From Acidimicrobiia bacterium (GTDB lineage Bacteria > Actinomycetota > Acidimicrobiia > IMCC26256 > PALSA-610): a stretch of 64,000 nucleotides of DNA. Each line of letters opens with the position of its first letter. The stretch's first letter is position 1. Position numbers and translations under genes: made by a program. The DNA lies in assembly GCA_027494135.1 (NCBI GenBank), contig JAOSJK010000001.1:1584337-1648336 (forward strand). The letters are read 5' to 3'. The notes beneath the pieces were generated by a model. It was given only the letters and a program-made list of their open reading frames with translations. It did no database searches and was not told the origin of the DNA. Of the stretch, positions 28,355-38,275 are shown in pieces.

Positions 28355-28672
28355 ATGAATGAATACCTGGTGGTTTTCGTCACGGCGTCCGGTGAAGACG
28401 AGGCGCGGCGGCTGGCGCGCGCTCTGCTCGAAAGCCGGCTGGCGGCGTGCGTCAACCTCGTGCCGGTCGAGTCGATGTATTGGTGGCAGGACGCGATCCA
28501 CGAGGCGCGCGAGACGTTGCTGATCATCAAGACGGGCGCGGCAACCTTTGACGCGCTGATGGACGCCGTCAAGCGCGCGCACAGCTACGAGACGCCTGAG
28601 ATTATCGGCCTGCCGGTTGTCGCCGGCTCGCCGGAGTATTTGCAGTGGATACGCCATGAAATCACCCGCTGA
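28355..28672 (+). CDS. cutA: CutA1 divalent-cation tolerance protein
   Basis: 105 residues, intact. It matches CutA1 throughout: VTASGEDEARRLARALLESR, LAACVNLVPVESMYWWQ, and the C-terminal SYETPEIIGLPVVAGSPEYLQWI. The family forms very stable ferredoxin-fold trimers and is linked to metal tolerance, though its exact role is unsettled. The PIG-L gene starts within its last codons (17-base overlap), so the two are an operon. Confidence 0.94.
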   Translation: MNEYLVVFVTASGEDEARRLARALLESRLAACVNLVPVESMYWWQDAIHEARETLLIIKTGAATFDALMDAVKRAHSYETPEIIGLPVVAGSPEYLQWIRHEITR

Positions 28673-29543
28673 CCTGACCGGCTATCGGATGTTGCTGTCG
28701 TTCGCGCACCCGGACGACGAGTCGTTCGGCATGGGCGGCGCGATCGCGTATTACGCCCGGCGCGGCGTCGCCATTAGCCTGATCTGCTCGACCAATGGGG
28801 ATGTCGGCACGGTTGATCCGGAGCTGCTGGCAGGCTACCAGTCGATTGGAGAGCTGCGGCTCAAGGAGCTGCGCTGCGCCGCCGAGCAGCTGGGTATTCA
28901 GGAAATCATCACCTACGGCTATCGCGACAGCGGCATGATGGGATCGCCCGAAAACGACGACCCGGCGTGCCTGTGGCAGGCCGGCGAGGACGCGGTCACG
29001 GGGCGGATCGTGCGCGACATCCGCCGCCTGCGCCCGCATGTGGTCGTGACGTTCGACCCCTACGGCGGCTACGGCCACCCCGATCATATCACCATGCACC
29101 GGGCGACAACGCGCGCTTTTCACGCCGCCGCCGATCCGGCCCAGTATCCTGAGCACGCCGCCGAAGGGCTGACCCCGCACCGGCCGGCCAAGCTGTACTA
29201 CACTACCTTTCCGTCGCTGCCGCTGCGCGCGATGGTCTGGTCGGCGCGGCTGCGCGGCCAGGACCCGCGCCGGATGGGGACCAATAAGGACCTCGACCTG
29301 CAAGCGGCGCTCGACAAGCTGCTGCCAAGCACCACGCGGCTGAACGTGGCGCCTTACCAGGCCGCCTGGGATGCCGCGACGAGCTGTCACGCGTCGCAGC
29401 AGAACCCGCGCCAGATGCAGAGTATTGTCGCGCGGCTTAGCCGCCTGCTGTTCCGCCACCAGGACTTCACGCGCGCCTTCCCGCCGCCGAACGGACGCGA
29501 GCCGCGCGAGCGCGATCTCTTCGCGGGGGTTCCGCTGGGCTAG
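28656..29543 (+). CDS. PIG-L family N-acetylglucosaminyl deacetylase-like protein
   Basis: 295 residues from the ATG at 28656. The zinc-binding motif AHPDDESFGMGGA is near residue 16 and the third ligand is in GGYGHPDHITMHRATTRAF. This places it in the PIG-L/LmbE superfamily of amide hydrolases that deacetylate N-acetylglucosaminyl compounds, including thiol precursors such as those of mycothiol and bacillithiol. The substrate here cannot be told. The 28656 start is preferred over upstream in-frame codons because it overlaps cutA only slightly. The C-terminal region is Arg/Pro-rich. Confidence 0.88.
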   Translation: MKSPADLTGYRMLLSFAHPDDESFGMGGAIAYYARRGVAISLICSTNGDVGTVDPELLAGYQSIGELRLKELRCAAEQLGIQEIITYGYRDSGMMGSPENDDPACLWQAGEDAVTGRIVRDIRRLRPHVVVTFDPYGGYGHPDHITMHRATTRAFHAAADPAQYPEHAAEGLTPHRPAKLYYTTFPSLPLRAMVWSARLRGQDPRRMGTNKDLDLQAALDKLLPSTTRLNVAPYQAAWDAATSCHASQQNPRQMQSIVARLSRLLFRHQDFTRAFPPPNGREPRERDLFAGVPLG

Positions 29544-29625
29544 CCGCCTGCCACCAGCAGCGGTCCCTCTCCAAACGCGGTATCATCGCGCGGCAGAGAG
29601 AGATCAGGAGAGCCGAGCAGACGTC

Positions 29626-30183
29626 ATGGCCTATGCGCTCACCCGCGAACAGGTGCAGCAAGTCGTTCAGAACACAGTGCTCGTGATGCTGGCGCGCTCC
29701 GATTTGCTGCCCGACTGGCGCGCCAACCTGGGCGATCTGATCCAGCAGATGCGCGCGGCGGCGCTCGACGACGAGGCGATTTTCCTGGCGGCTGTGCTGG
29801 CGCTGCTGGACCGCCCGACAGACACCCTGCCAACCGGGACGCAGTACGACCAGGCGTGGCAGGCCATCGTGACCGGCTTGCAGACCGGGTCGCTGCCCTC
29901 GGCGCGCGAGGAGACGGTCACGCTGGACCGGCTGCTCGGCTCGGTGGTGCAGGCGATCTCCGCCGTGCAGTCGCACGCTCCTGACCAGCGCCAGGCGGTC
30001 TACGACGAGCTGCTGCACATCAAGACGGCGGCGCTTGAGGCGGAGGTTCCAGAGCTGGTCGTCTGGATCGACGACGCGCTTGACGTGCTGGATGGCGCGG
30101 CGCCAACTGAGCGCGCCCACCACCACGCGGGCGTATACGGTGTGTACTGGCAAACGTTGGTTGACAACAGCCCCTCGTCCTAG
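29626..30183 (+). CDS. Conserved-looking cytoplasmic protein of unknown function
   Basis: 185 residues, mostly helical, without a signal peptide or membrane segment. It begins MAYALTREQVQQVVQNTVLVM and has a regular amphipathic helix pattern throughout, with a His-rich patch (ERAHHHAGVYG) near the C-terminus. I do not recognise the family. An AGGAG sequence lies about 15 bases before the ATG. The following secreted-protein gene starts 53 bases downstream on the same strand. Confidence 0.6.
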   Translation: MAYALTREQVQQVVQNTVLVMLARSDLLPDWRANLGDLIQQMRAAALDDEAIFLAAVLALLDRPTDTLPTGTQYDQAWQAIVTGLQTGSLPSAREETVTLDRLLGSVVQAISAVQSHAPDQRQAVYDELLHIKTAALEAEVPELVVWIDDALDVLDGAAPTERAHHHAGVYGVYWQTLVDNSPSS

Positions 30184-30236
30184 CCGGCGCGCAGTCGCGC
30201 AGTATCGCCGAGCCATCGAGCACAGGGAGCCGTCAG

Positions 30237-31245
30237 ATGCGTAAAATCCTTCTGGTTCTGCTCGGATTGCCGGTTCTCATGGTTGGCGCCACGCTGCTGT
30301 GGACGGCGCGCGGCCCAGTCCCTAAGTACGAGATCACGACCGGCAGCGGGCTTGAAGCGCCTGCGCCGGTCGCCGTGGAAGCTCCTGAAGCAGCGCCGGA
30401 AGCAGCGCCGGAAGACGCGTCTGAAGATGCGCTGCTGGAGGAGCCTTCGGGCGGGGGCACGACAACGTTCGCCGCGCCGCCCTTTGGGGGCGCAAACGCG
30501 GCTGCGGCCCCTGGCGGGCAGGCCGCGCCCGGCGAGAGCATCCCGCTGACCAGCGACCTCGTGCTGGACGAGGCGGCGCCGATCCTGATCGAGCCGCTCG
30601 ACCCGCTGGAAGCGAGAGCCGAGGCCGAGGAGAGCCGGGGCGGGCCGGTCGTCCCTGCGCCGGTGGAGCAGCGCGTGGTCGAGATGGAGTGGCCCTCGCA
30701 GTTCCGCGTTGGCGGCAGCGGGACGGTGCGCGTCAAGCTCAAGATGCTGGACGACGGCTCGGCCCCAGCCGATCGCGGAAATCGCGGGCAACGAGATCGC
30801 CGCCACGCCGATCCTGATCGCCGACCGCTACGACACGCACCACGCGCAGCTCACCGCGACGATCTCCGCGCCCAATTTCGAAATCGAGGCGCTGGCCCCC
30901 GCGACGCAGACGATGGAGCGCGGCGGCGAGGCGCAGTGGCTGTGGACGCTGTCCGCCGACAGCAGCGGGCGCGGCGTGATCGCGGTCGGCATCACGCTGA
31001 CCTGGGTCTCGAAGGATAGCGGGCTGCCTGAGACGACCGTCTCGCTGTGGGGCCAGGCGCTCGAAGCCGAGGTCAACTACGTCTTCGGGTCGATCACCGT
31101 CCCGCAGGCGAGCGTCGCCGGGACGGTGCTGGCCGTGGTCGGGTTTGTCGCGCAAATCCCGCTGATCGACGCCGTGTTGGAGGTGATCGGCAAGCTATTT
31201 TTTCGGCGGGGGCGGCGGCGCAGCGGCGCGCGGCAGCGCCGCTAG
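30237..31245 (+). CDS. Membrane-anchored extracytoplasmic protein of unknown function (frameshifted)
   Basis: About 335 residues. It has an N-terminal anchor (KILLVLLGLPVLMVGATLLW), an Ala/Pro/Glu-rich disordered stretch (about 45-130), then a beta-type segment VVEMEWPSQFRVGGSGTVRVKLK. An indel near 30,768 shifts the frame; it resumes EIAATPILIADRYDTHHAQL with a further beta-rich domain containing MERGGEAQWLWTLSA and a C-terminal membrane helix (GTVLAVVGFVAQIPLIDAVL) ending in a basic tail. The fold suggests an Ig-like domain between two membrane segments. Family unknown. Confidence 0.55.
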
Positions 31246-31319
31246 AGCTGTTATGAACTTTCAGGCTGGACAAACGGGAGAAAAATCTGGGTCAGGGGTA
31301 GGGGCGCAGCGTGCCCTAC
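31243..31319. repeat. Solo copy of a dispersed TGTTATGAACT element, plus short hairpin
   Basis: CTAGAGCTGTTATGAACTT begins at the stop codon of the preceding gene and closely matches the sequence after the EamA stop at 63,833. A separate hairpin GTAGGG/CCCTAC lies at 31298-31319. No second arm of the element was found before ppc. Confidence 0.45.
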
Positions 31320-31419
31320 GAGAAAAACAGACCGGATGCGGTTGAACGGGTAAAGTGCATATAGCAGGCTCTAGCAACGCCAGACTGTATCGGTGAAACT
31401 GCCCCAGGGCGAGGAACAT

Positions 31420-34105
31420 ATGCCCCCTGACGATCTAACGCCAACTACCCCGGCGGAGCTAAGCCGCGACATCAAGCTGCTCGGCGGGCTGCTGGGCGTG
31501 ATCATCCGCGAGCAGCACGGCGACGCGGCCTTTGAGGCGGTCGAGCAGGTCCGCGCGGCGGCCAAAGCGCGTCGGGCAGGCGAGCCGGGCGCCGCCGAAG
31601 CCATGCAACGCCTGATCGACGCGCAGGACCTTTCGACGTACCGCGTTCTGATCAAAGCCTTCACCAACTACTTCCAGCTGACCAACATCGCGGAAGATCA
31701 GCAGCGCATCCGCGTCCTGCGCGAGCGCGAGAGGGCGGGCGTGCTCGACGAGTCTATCGGCGGCGCGGTGCGCGAGCTTCAGGCGGCGGGCGTCTCGGCA
31801 GACGAGATGCGCGCCATCCTGAACCGCATCTCGATCCGGCTGGTGATGACGGCGCACCCGTCCGAGGCCAAGCGCCAGGAAGTGCTGGTCAAGCTGCGTC
31901 ACATCGCCGAGACGCTGGCGCTGCGTGATCGCATCCGGCTGGTGCCGCGCGAGGAGGATACCCTGCGCGATACGCTGGCCGAGACGATTGAGGAGCTGTG
32001 GCAGACCCGCCCGACGCGCACCGTCCGCGCCACGCTGGAAGACGAAGTGGAGTCGGGAATCTACTTCATCACCGCCGTGATTATGGACTCCGCCGTCGAC
32101 CTGTACGATGACCTGCGCCGGGCGCTGCAAGACGCCTATCCGGGCGAGGACTGGGGCGAGCTGCCGCTCATTCTGCATTATGCCTCGTGGATCGGCGGCG
32201 ACCGCGACGGCAACCCGAACGTCACGCCAGAGGTCACGCTGGAGACGCTGCGCACGCTGCGCGAGGCGGCGCGCGCCGTCTACCTGCGCGCGCTGGACAG
32301 CCTGTCCGAGCACCTGACGCAGTCGGTGGACGAGGCGCCGGTCGATCCGGCCCTGGCTCCGCCGGACGGCGCGCCTGGCGTCAACGAGGTCTACCGCGCC
32401 CGGCTGCGCGCCATCGCGGACCGGCTGGCCGCCGGCGGGTACCGCTCCGGCGACGATCTGCTGGCCGACCTGCGCCCGCTGGCGGACAGTCTGCGCGCCA
32501 ACCACGGCGAGCGCGCCGCGAACGGGGCGCTGCGGCGGCTGATCGAGAAGGTGCGTCTGTTCGGGCTGCACCTCGTCCCGCTCGACGTGCGCGAGGACGC
32601 GCGCCTGCACCGCGCCGCGCTGGACGAGATTTTCCGCGCCTACGGGCTGTGCGACAGCTACCAGGATGCTTCGGAAGAGGAGCGCCAGGCGCTGCTGGCG
32701 CGTGAGATCGCCAACCCGCGCCCGCTGTTCCCGCCGGAGCCGGAGTATTCCGATACGACGAACATGGTGATCGCGACGTGGCGCATGATCGCCGAGGCGC
32801 ACCGCCATTATGGGCCGCGTGTGATCGGGACCGCCATCGCCAGCTTCAGCACCGAGCCGAGCGACGTGCTGGCGCTGCTGCTGTTCGCCCGCGAGGTCCG
32901 CGTGGACGGCGCGCTCGATCTCGTCCCGCTGTTCGAGACGATTGAAGACCTTCAGAACGCGCCGCGCGTGATGGCGGCGCTCTATGCGCACCCGGTCTAT
33001 CAGGCGCACCTGGCGGCGCGCGGGCAGGTCCAGCGCGTGATGCTCGGCTATTCGGATAGCAGCAAGGACGGCGGCTATCTGGCGTCCAACTGGGGCCTGT
33101 ACGTCGCGCAGCGGCAGCTGGCGCGCGTCAGCCAGGATCACGGCGTGCTGCTGGAGCTGTTTCACGGGCGCGGCGGCAGCATCGGGCGCGGCGGCGGCCC
33201 GACCAACCGCGCCATTCGCGCGCAGTCGCCGCTGGCGATGCAGGGCCGGATCAGCATCACCGAGCAGGGCGAGGTGATCGCCTACCGCTACAGCAACGCG
33301 GCGATCGCGCGGCGGCACCTGCACCAGATCGTGCACGCCGTGCTCAGCGAGCTGGGCCGGTCGAGCTACACCGAGTCGCAGCCCGATTGGCGCGCCGCGA
33401 TGGAGCAGCTGGCCGAGGCGGGCGAAGACGCCTACCGCGCCTTCGTCTACGAGATGCCCGGCTTCTTCGACTACTGGCACCAGGCCACGCCAATCGACGA
33501 GCTGGCGATGATGCCAATCGGCTCGCGCCCGGCCAAGCGTGGCGCGGGCGGCTTCACGCAGATTCGCGCCATCCCCTGGGTCTTCTCGTGGATGCAGAGC
33601 CGCGCCATCATTCCCAGCTGGTACGGCGTCGGCAGCGCGTTCGAGGCGTTCTGCGAGGGCTGCCTGCCGGAGCCTGCGGAGGGCGGCGGGCTAGCCTTGC
33701 TGCGCGACATGTACCGGCGCTGGCCGTTCTTCCGGGCGCTGGTCAAGAATGTGGAGCTGGACCTCGTCAAGGCGGACATGGGCATCGCGGAGCTGTACGC
33801 CTCGCTGGTGACGGACGAGGCGCTGCGCGAGCGCGTGTTTGCGCGTATCCGCGACGAGCACGCCCTCGCCTGCGCGTGGATCGCGCGCATCACCGGAGCA
33901 GGAGGCGCTGCTCGGCGATACGCCGGTGATCAAGCTCTCGATTGAGCGGCGCAACCCGTATGTGGACCCGCTGAATTTCATCCAGGTCGCGCTGCTGCGG
34001 CGGCTGCGCGCTCTCTCGCCCGACGACCCGGCCTACAACGACGTGCTCGACGCGGTGCTGATCACGGTCAACGGCATCGCGGCGGGGATGAAGAACACCG
34101 GCTAA
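31420..34105 (+). CDS. ppc: Phosphoenolpyruvate carboxylase (one frameshift)
   Basis: About 895 residues. Carboxylates PEP to oxaloacetate. All PEPC signatures are present: VMTAHPSEAKRQ with the catalytic His (Ser replaces the usual Thr), GGDRDGNPNVTP, LGYSDSSKDGGYLASNW, FHGRGGSIGRGGGPTNRA, QIRAIPWVFSW, and a C-terminus ending GMKNTG. A missing G near 33,893 moves the last ~70 residues to another frame (EQEALLGDTPVIKLSIERRN follows the break). Start at ATG 31420, behind GAGGAA; a TTG at 31393 is in frame but less likely. Confidence 0.95.
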
Positions 34106-34110
34106 GAGCA

Positions 34111-34140
34111 GCGGTTAGCTATTAGCCAAAGGCTAACCGC
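34111..34140 (+). terminator. Hairpin after ppc
   Basis: Perfect 9-bp stem GCGGTTAGC/GCTAACCGC with a 12-base loop, six bases after the ppc stop. It has no T tract; CGCCAATCGCCAATCG, a short direct repeat, follows. It could be a terminator or an RNA-stabilising stem. Confidence 0.55.
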
Positions 34141-34171
34141 CAATCGCCAATCGTTCTTAAGGAGGCACACA

Positions 34172-34825
34172 TTGAAGATACGCACCAGCAACCTGCGCCT
34201 CGGATCGCTCGTCGCGCTGCCGGTTGTGCTCGCCGTGCTGCTGCTGGCGGCCTGCGGGCAGGACGAGCAGGAGCCTACGCCCGCGCCGCCTACCCACACC
34301 GTCGCCGCGCTCGACGCGCCGGGTGACACCCCGGCCGGGGACGCCGCGCTGGACGTGGGCGATCCCGCGCCCGACTTCACGCTGCCGACCGCGAACGGCG
34401 GCGCCGTCTCGCTGGCCGACTACAAGGGCCAGCAGCCGGTCTTGCTCTATTTCCACATGGCGGATGGCTGACCGCCCTGCAACCAGCAGATCGTCGATCC
34501 GCAAAATGCCCCTGATCTTCAGGCGCTCGACGTGGCGCTCGTCAGCATCTCGACCGACCCTGCCGAGCAGCAAACTCCCATCATCGAGCAATACGGCGTG
34601 ACCGTGCCGATGGCGGTGGACGCCAACGGCGATGTGACCGCGCGGTACGATGTCCTGAAATGGGCGCTGCCCAACGGCGAGCCGGGGCACACCTTCGTCC
34701 TGGTGAACCGCGAGGGCGAGGTCGCCTGGATCCGCGACTACGGCGCGCCGGACCTGCCGACCCGCACGATGTATGTCGAGGTGCCGGAGCTGGTCGAGCA
34801 GATTCGCGCCGCCCTGCCGCAGTAA
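34172..34825 (+). CDS. Redoxin-type lipoprotein with in-frame TGA in the CxxC position (candidate selenoprotein)
   Basis: 217 residues when read through the TGA at 34469-34471. A TTG start is fixed by AAGGAGG six bases upstream. Residues 1-28 are a lipoprotein signal with lipobox LLAAC. A Thr/Pro-rich linker leads to an AhpC/TlpA-type thioredoxin fold: DVGDPAPDFTLPTANGG, then VLLYFHMADG, the TGA, then PPCNQQIVD, so the site is (TGA)-Pro-Pro-Cys where the fold normally has CxxC. The frame stays open afterwards for 118 codons with conserved-looking YGVTVPMAVDANG and GHTFVLVNREGEV. A small stem-loop follows the TGA (34485-34502). Either selenocysteine or a single-base error of TGC would explain the TGA. 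Confidence 0.75.
34485..34502 (+). promoter_or_regulatory. Candidate bacterial SECIS stem-loop
   Basis: GATC/GATC stem with loop GTC (34489-34499), extended by an A-C mismatch and two further GC pairs. The apical G at 34493 is 21 bases after the TGA. Bacterial SECIS elements are loosely defined as small stem-loops 14-37 bases after UGA with a G at the start of the loop, and this fits. Such a short stem can also occur by chance. Confidence 0.35.
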
Positions 34826-34990
34826 CGGGCCGCGTTACCCGCCGGGGCCGTGTCGATCGGCGCGGTCCCGGCAGGCTGCCAAAGCGCCCGGGCGCATTCG
34901 CACTTCCCCGCGCGGGTGCTAGAATTCAGGCCAGAACGTGCGCCTCAGGCACGATATTTTTGCTTAAGACACGGCTCGAATGGAGTTCTC

Positions 34991-37900
34991 ATGGACGACT
35001 TTCTGTTTCGTGGCGATCTGGCCGACCTCGACCCGGACGTGGCGGCGCTGGTCGATCTTGAAGCCCTGCGCCAGGCCCGCCGCCTGATCCTGATCCTCGG
35101 AATCGACGGTTCCGGCGGCGGTGCGCCAGGCGCTCGGCTCGGTCTTTCACAACATCTACGCCGAGGCTATCCCAGCCCGGACTGGCACGCGTTCGATCAG
35201 TCGCAGATTCTGGATGCGGATATGCGGCTGGCCGAGTACCGCCGCTATTCCGACGCCCGCTACTACAAGGGCACCGAGTTCGCGGACCTGATCGAGAGCC
35301 TGGCGCGGCGGCGCGCAGCGGAGCTGTTCGCCAACGGCTCGGCTGCGGCGGAAGACCTGTGGGTCAACGTCCAGCCGCTCAGCGGCGCGCCCGCCAACAA
35401 CGCGGTGTTCAGCGCGCTGATCCAGCCGGGCGACACGATCATGGGGATGGACCTGCTGCACGGCGGCCACCTGACGCACGGCAGCCCGGTCAACCGCAGC
35501 GGGATGCTTTACAACGTCGTCAGCTACGGCGTCGATCCGCAAACCGAGCTGCTCGACTACGACCGCATCCGCCAGCTTGCGCTGGACCACCGGCCCAAGA
35601 TCATTATCGCGGGCTACACCTCGTATCCGCTCGCGCCGGATTGGGCGGCGTTCCGCGCGATCGCGGACGAGGCGGGCGCGGTGCTGCTGGCCGACATCTC
35701 GCATGTGTCGGGGCTGGTGGTCGCGGGCGCGTTCCCCTCGCCGATCGGCTACGCGCATGTGATCAGCTTCACCACGCACAAGACGATGGCCGGGCCGCGC
35801 GGCGCGGTGCTGATCACCGCCGATCCGAAGCTGGCGCGCAAGCTCGACCGGGCGGTTTTCCCCGGCGAGCAGGGCGGGCCGCACATGAACGCGATCGCCG
35901 GGATGGCGGTCGCCTTCAGGCTGGCGGCGACCGAGCAGTTTCACGCGCTCCAGCGCCAGACCGTGGCCAACGCGCGGCGGCTCGCCGCCCGGCTGGCGGA
36001 GCGCGGGCTGCGCATCCCGCATGGCGGGACCGACTCGCACCTGCTGCTGGTGGACTGCAAATCGATCGTGGGCGAAGATGGGACGGCGCTCAGCGGCGAC
36101 ATGGCGGCGCGCATCCTCGACCTGGCGGGCATCGTCTGCAACCGCAACACCATCCCCGGCGACGCGTCGGCGTTTGGCGCGTCGGGCATCCGCCTGGGGA
36201 CGCCCTGGGTCACGCAGCGTGGCTTCCGCGAGGCGGAGATCGACCAGCTGGGCGACCTGATCGCGGACGTGCTGTACGCCTGCCGCCCGTTCAGCTATCT
36301 CGCCAGCGGCGGCAAGGATACGCCGCGCGCCAAGATCGACTTCGAGACGCTCTCCGCCGTGCGCGAGGCGGTCGACCGGCTGGCGGCGAGCGCCGGGATC
36401 GACTACGAGGTGCCGGACCTGGCCGCCTATCCGAAAGAACGGGACGCCGCGATCGAGCACTTTAACCTGACGCCCGGCAACGACGAGCCGGACGGCTGGC
36501 GCACGATTGACATCTACGGCGAAAACGCGCCCGCCTTCCTGGACGTGGCGCTGACCAGCGACGTGCTGGCGCTCGGCGTGGACGAGTACCAGCTTACGCG
36601 CGTGCTCGATCCCGACGGGGCGCTGCTGGCGAACGGCGTGCTCCACCGCCTGAACCCGGACGCCTATCACCTGCATGTCGATCGCGGGCTGGGCCGCGTC
36701 AGCCGCTGGCTGCGCGCGCTGTCCGATGGCTTCGTGGACTTCGACCCGCAGGATGTGACGGCGAAGGCGCCGGGGCCGGTCAGCGTTAGCCCGCTGGCCG
36801 CCGAGCCGGACATGAGCGCCTACGCAGGCAACTTCGACGACGCGCTGGCCGGGATCGACCCGCGCAAGGCGTACTTTGTCGGCGCGCGGGCGCGCGGCCC
36901 GCTGACCGGCGAGGCCAAGCCGGTCTTCACGTGGGAAGAACCGGCCGACCCGCCGCTCAAGCGCACCTCGCTGTACGAGCTGCACAAAGAGCTGGGCGCC
37001 AATATGGTCCCGTTCGCGGGCTACGATATGCCGGTGTGGTACACCTCGGTCAGCGCCGAGCACGGCGCGACGCGCACCGGCGCCGGACTGTTCGACGTGT
37101 CGCACATGGGCGTCTTCGACTTTCGCGGGCCGGGCGCGGAGCCGTTCCTCAACGCGCTGACGACCAACGACGTCACGGCGCTGGAGCCGGGGCACGCGCA
37201 CTACAACTACCTGCTCGGCGTGGACGGCGTCCCGATCGATGACATCTTCATCTACCGGCTGGAGCCGGAGTATTTCGTCGTCGTGGTGAATGCCTCCAAC
37301 AACGATAAAGACTGGGCGTGGATCACCGGGCTGCAAGCGGGTAAGTACGCCATCGACCCGGACCGGCCAGACGCCGCGCTGCCGGGGCGCGACGCGGTGA
37401 CGATCCGCGACCTGCGCGACCCGGCGCTTGGCGCGGAGCGGCGCGTGGACATCGCGCTGCAAGGCCCGCTGAGCCGTGACATTCTGCTCGGTCTGTACGG
37501 CAGCGCCGAAGATAAAGCGCGGGTCAAGGCGCTGCCCTGGGCCGGCGTGACGCGCGCCAGCCTCGGCGGCTACGACCTGATCGTGGCGCGGACCGGCTAC
37601 ACCGGCGAGCGTGTCGCCTATGAAATCTTCATCGATCCCGATAAAGCGCCGGGGCTGTTCAAGGACTTGGTCGAAGGCGGCGCGACCCCGGTCGGCCTGG
37701 CGGCGCGCGATAGCCTGCGGACCGAGGCCGGACTGCCGCTGTACGGGCACGAGCTGGCGGGCGATCTGAGCCTCAACCCGGCCGACGCCGGCTTCGGCAG
37801 CTACGCCAAGCTCTGGAAGCCGTTCTTTATCGGCAAGGCCGCGTTTGTGGCCCACGAGCGCGAGCGCGACGCCGTCGTGACTCGCTTCCGGCTGGACAGC

Positions 37901-38179
37901 AAGGGGATGCGCGCGCCGCACCCCGGCGATCCGCTGATCGACAGCCGGGGGCGCGTGGTGGGCCGCGTCACATCGTGCAGCATCGACACCGAGGGCTATT
38001 CGCTCGGCCAGGCGCTGATCAAGCTGACCCACGCCGGCGAAGGCACGCCGCTGCTGGTTTACGCCGGGGCGGACCGCACCGCTTTCAAGAAGCCGCTGGG
38101 CGAGCTGGCAATTGGCGACAAGACGGTCGTCCCCGCGCCGGTGACGGTGCTGAGCCGCTTCCCGGCGCGCAAGAAGTAG
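34991..38179 (+). CDS. glyA-gcvT: Serine hydroxymethyltransferase fused to glycine-cleavage T protein
   Basis: About 1,062 residues. Residues 1-~485 are SHMT: after two compensating indels (about 35,095-35,165) the N-terminus reads [23 protein letters not shown], the PLP Lys is in [11 protein letters not shown] (about 263), and GTPWVTQRG is near 400. Residues ~655-1062 are GcvT (aminomethyltransferase), with [21 protein letters not shown] and LGLYG-type phrases. Between them (~488-650) is a region with [17 protein letters not shown] and [13 protein letters not shown] that looks like a degenerate GcvT-like domain. T protein makes 5,10-methylene-THF from glycine, and SHMT uses it to turn a second glycine into serine. 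The window's gcv operon at 59-62.6 kb lacks gcvT. Confidence 0.92.
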   Translation: MDDFLFRGDLADLDPDVAALVDLEALRQARRLILILGIDGSGGGAPGARLGLSQHLRRGYPSPDWHAFDQSQILDADMRLAEYRRYSDARYYKGTEFADLIESLARRRAAELFANGSAAAEDLWVNVQPLSGAPANNAVFSALIQPGDTIMGMDLLHGGHLTHGSPVNRSGMLYNVVSYGVDPQTELLDYDRIRQLALDHRPKIIIAGYTSYPLAPDWAAFRAIADEAGAVLLADISHVSGLVVAGAFPSPIGYAHVISFTTHKTMAGPRGAVLITADPKLARKLDRAVFPGEQGGPHMNAIAGMAVAFRLAATEQFHALQRQTVANARRLAARLAERGLRIPHGGTDSHLLLVDCKSIVGEDGTALSGDMAARILDLAGIVCNRNTIPGDASAFGASGIRLGTPWVTQRGFREAEIDQLGDLIADVLYACRPFSYLASGGKDTPRAKIDFETLSAVREAVDRLAASAGIDYEVPDLAAYPKERDAAIEHFNLTPGNDEPDGWRTIDIYGENAPAFLDVALTSDVLALGVDEYQLTRVLDPDGALLANGVLHRLNPDAYHLHVDRGLGRVSRWLRALSDGFVDFDPQDVTAKAPGPVSVSPLAAEPDMSAYAGNFDDALAGIDPRKAYFVGARARGPLTGEAKPVFTWEEPADPPLKRTSLYELHKELGANMVPFAGYDMPVWYTSVSAEHGATRTGAGLFDVSHMGVFDFRGPGAEPFLNALTTNDVTALEPGHAHYNYLLGVDGVPIDDIFIYRLEPEYFVVVVNASNNDKDWAWITGLQAGKYAIDPDRPDAALPGRDAVTIRDLRDPALGAERRVDIALQGPLSRDILLGLYGSAEDKARVKALPWAGVTRASLGGYDLIVARTGYTGERVAYEIFIDPDKAPGLFKDLVEGGATPVGLAARDSLRTEAGLPLYGHELAGDLSLNPADAGFGSYAKLWKPFFIGKAAFVAHERERDAVVTRFRLDSKGMRAPHPGDPLIDSRGRVVGRVTSCSIDTEGYSLGQALIKLTHAGEGTPLLVYAGADRTAFKKPLGELAIGDKTVVPAPVTVLSRFPARKK

Positions 38180-38219
38180 GCGCGACGAACAGGGCGCTTT
38201 GCCTCTCGCTCAAGAAAAG

Positions 38220-38250
38220 CAGCCCCGGCTTGATCAGGCCGGGGCTGTTG
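38220..38250 (+). terminator. Terminator after the glyA-gcvT fusion
   Basis: Perfect 10-bp stem CAGCCCCGGC/GCCGGGGCTG with an 8-base loop TTGATCAG, followed by TTGTTGG. It lies 40 bases after the stop and before the convergent kinase gene, so it may serve both directions. Confidence 0.75.
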
Positions 38251-38275
38251 TTGGCTGTCGATCTGCCAGGAATGA

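Noticed and set aside
31459..33480. Long open frame (673 codons) antisense to PEP carboxylase
   Set aside because: Shadow of codon bias in a GC-rich gene; no domain, and the plus strand carries every PEPC motif.
35156..38032. Long open frame (958 codons) antisense to the glyA-gcvT fusion
   Set aside because: Arg/Val-rich shadow with no domain; the plus strand is a well-supported enzyme.
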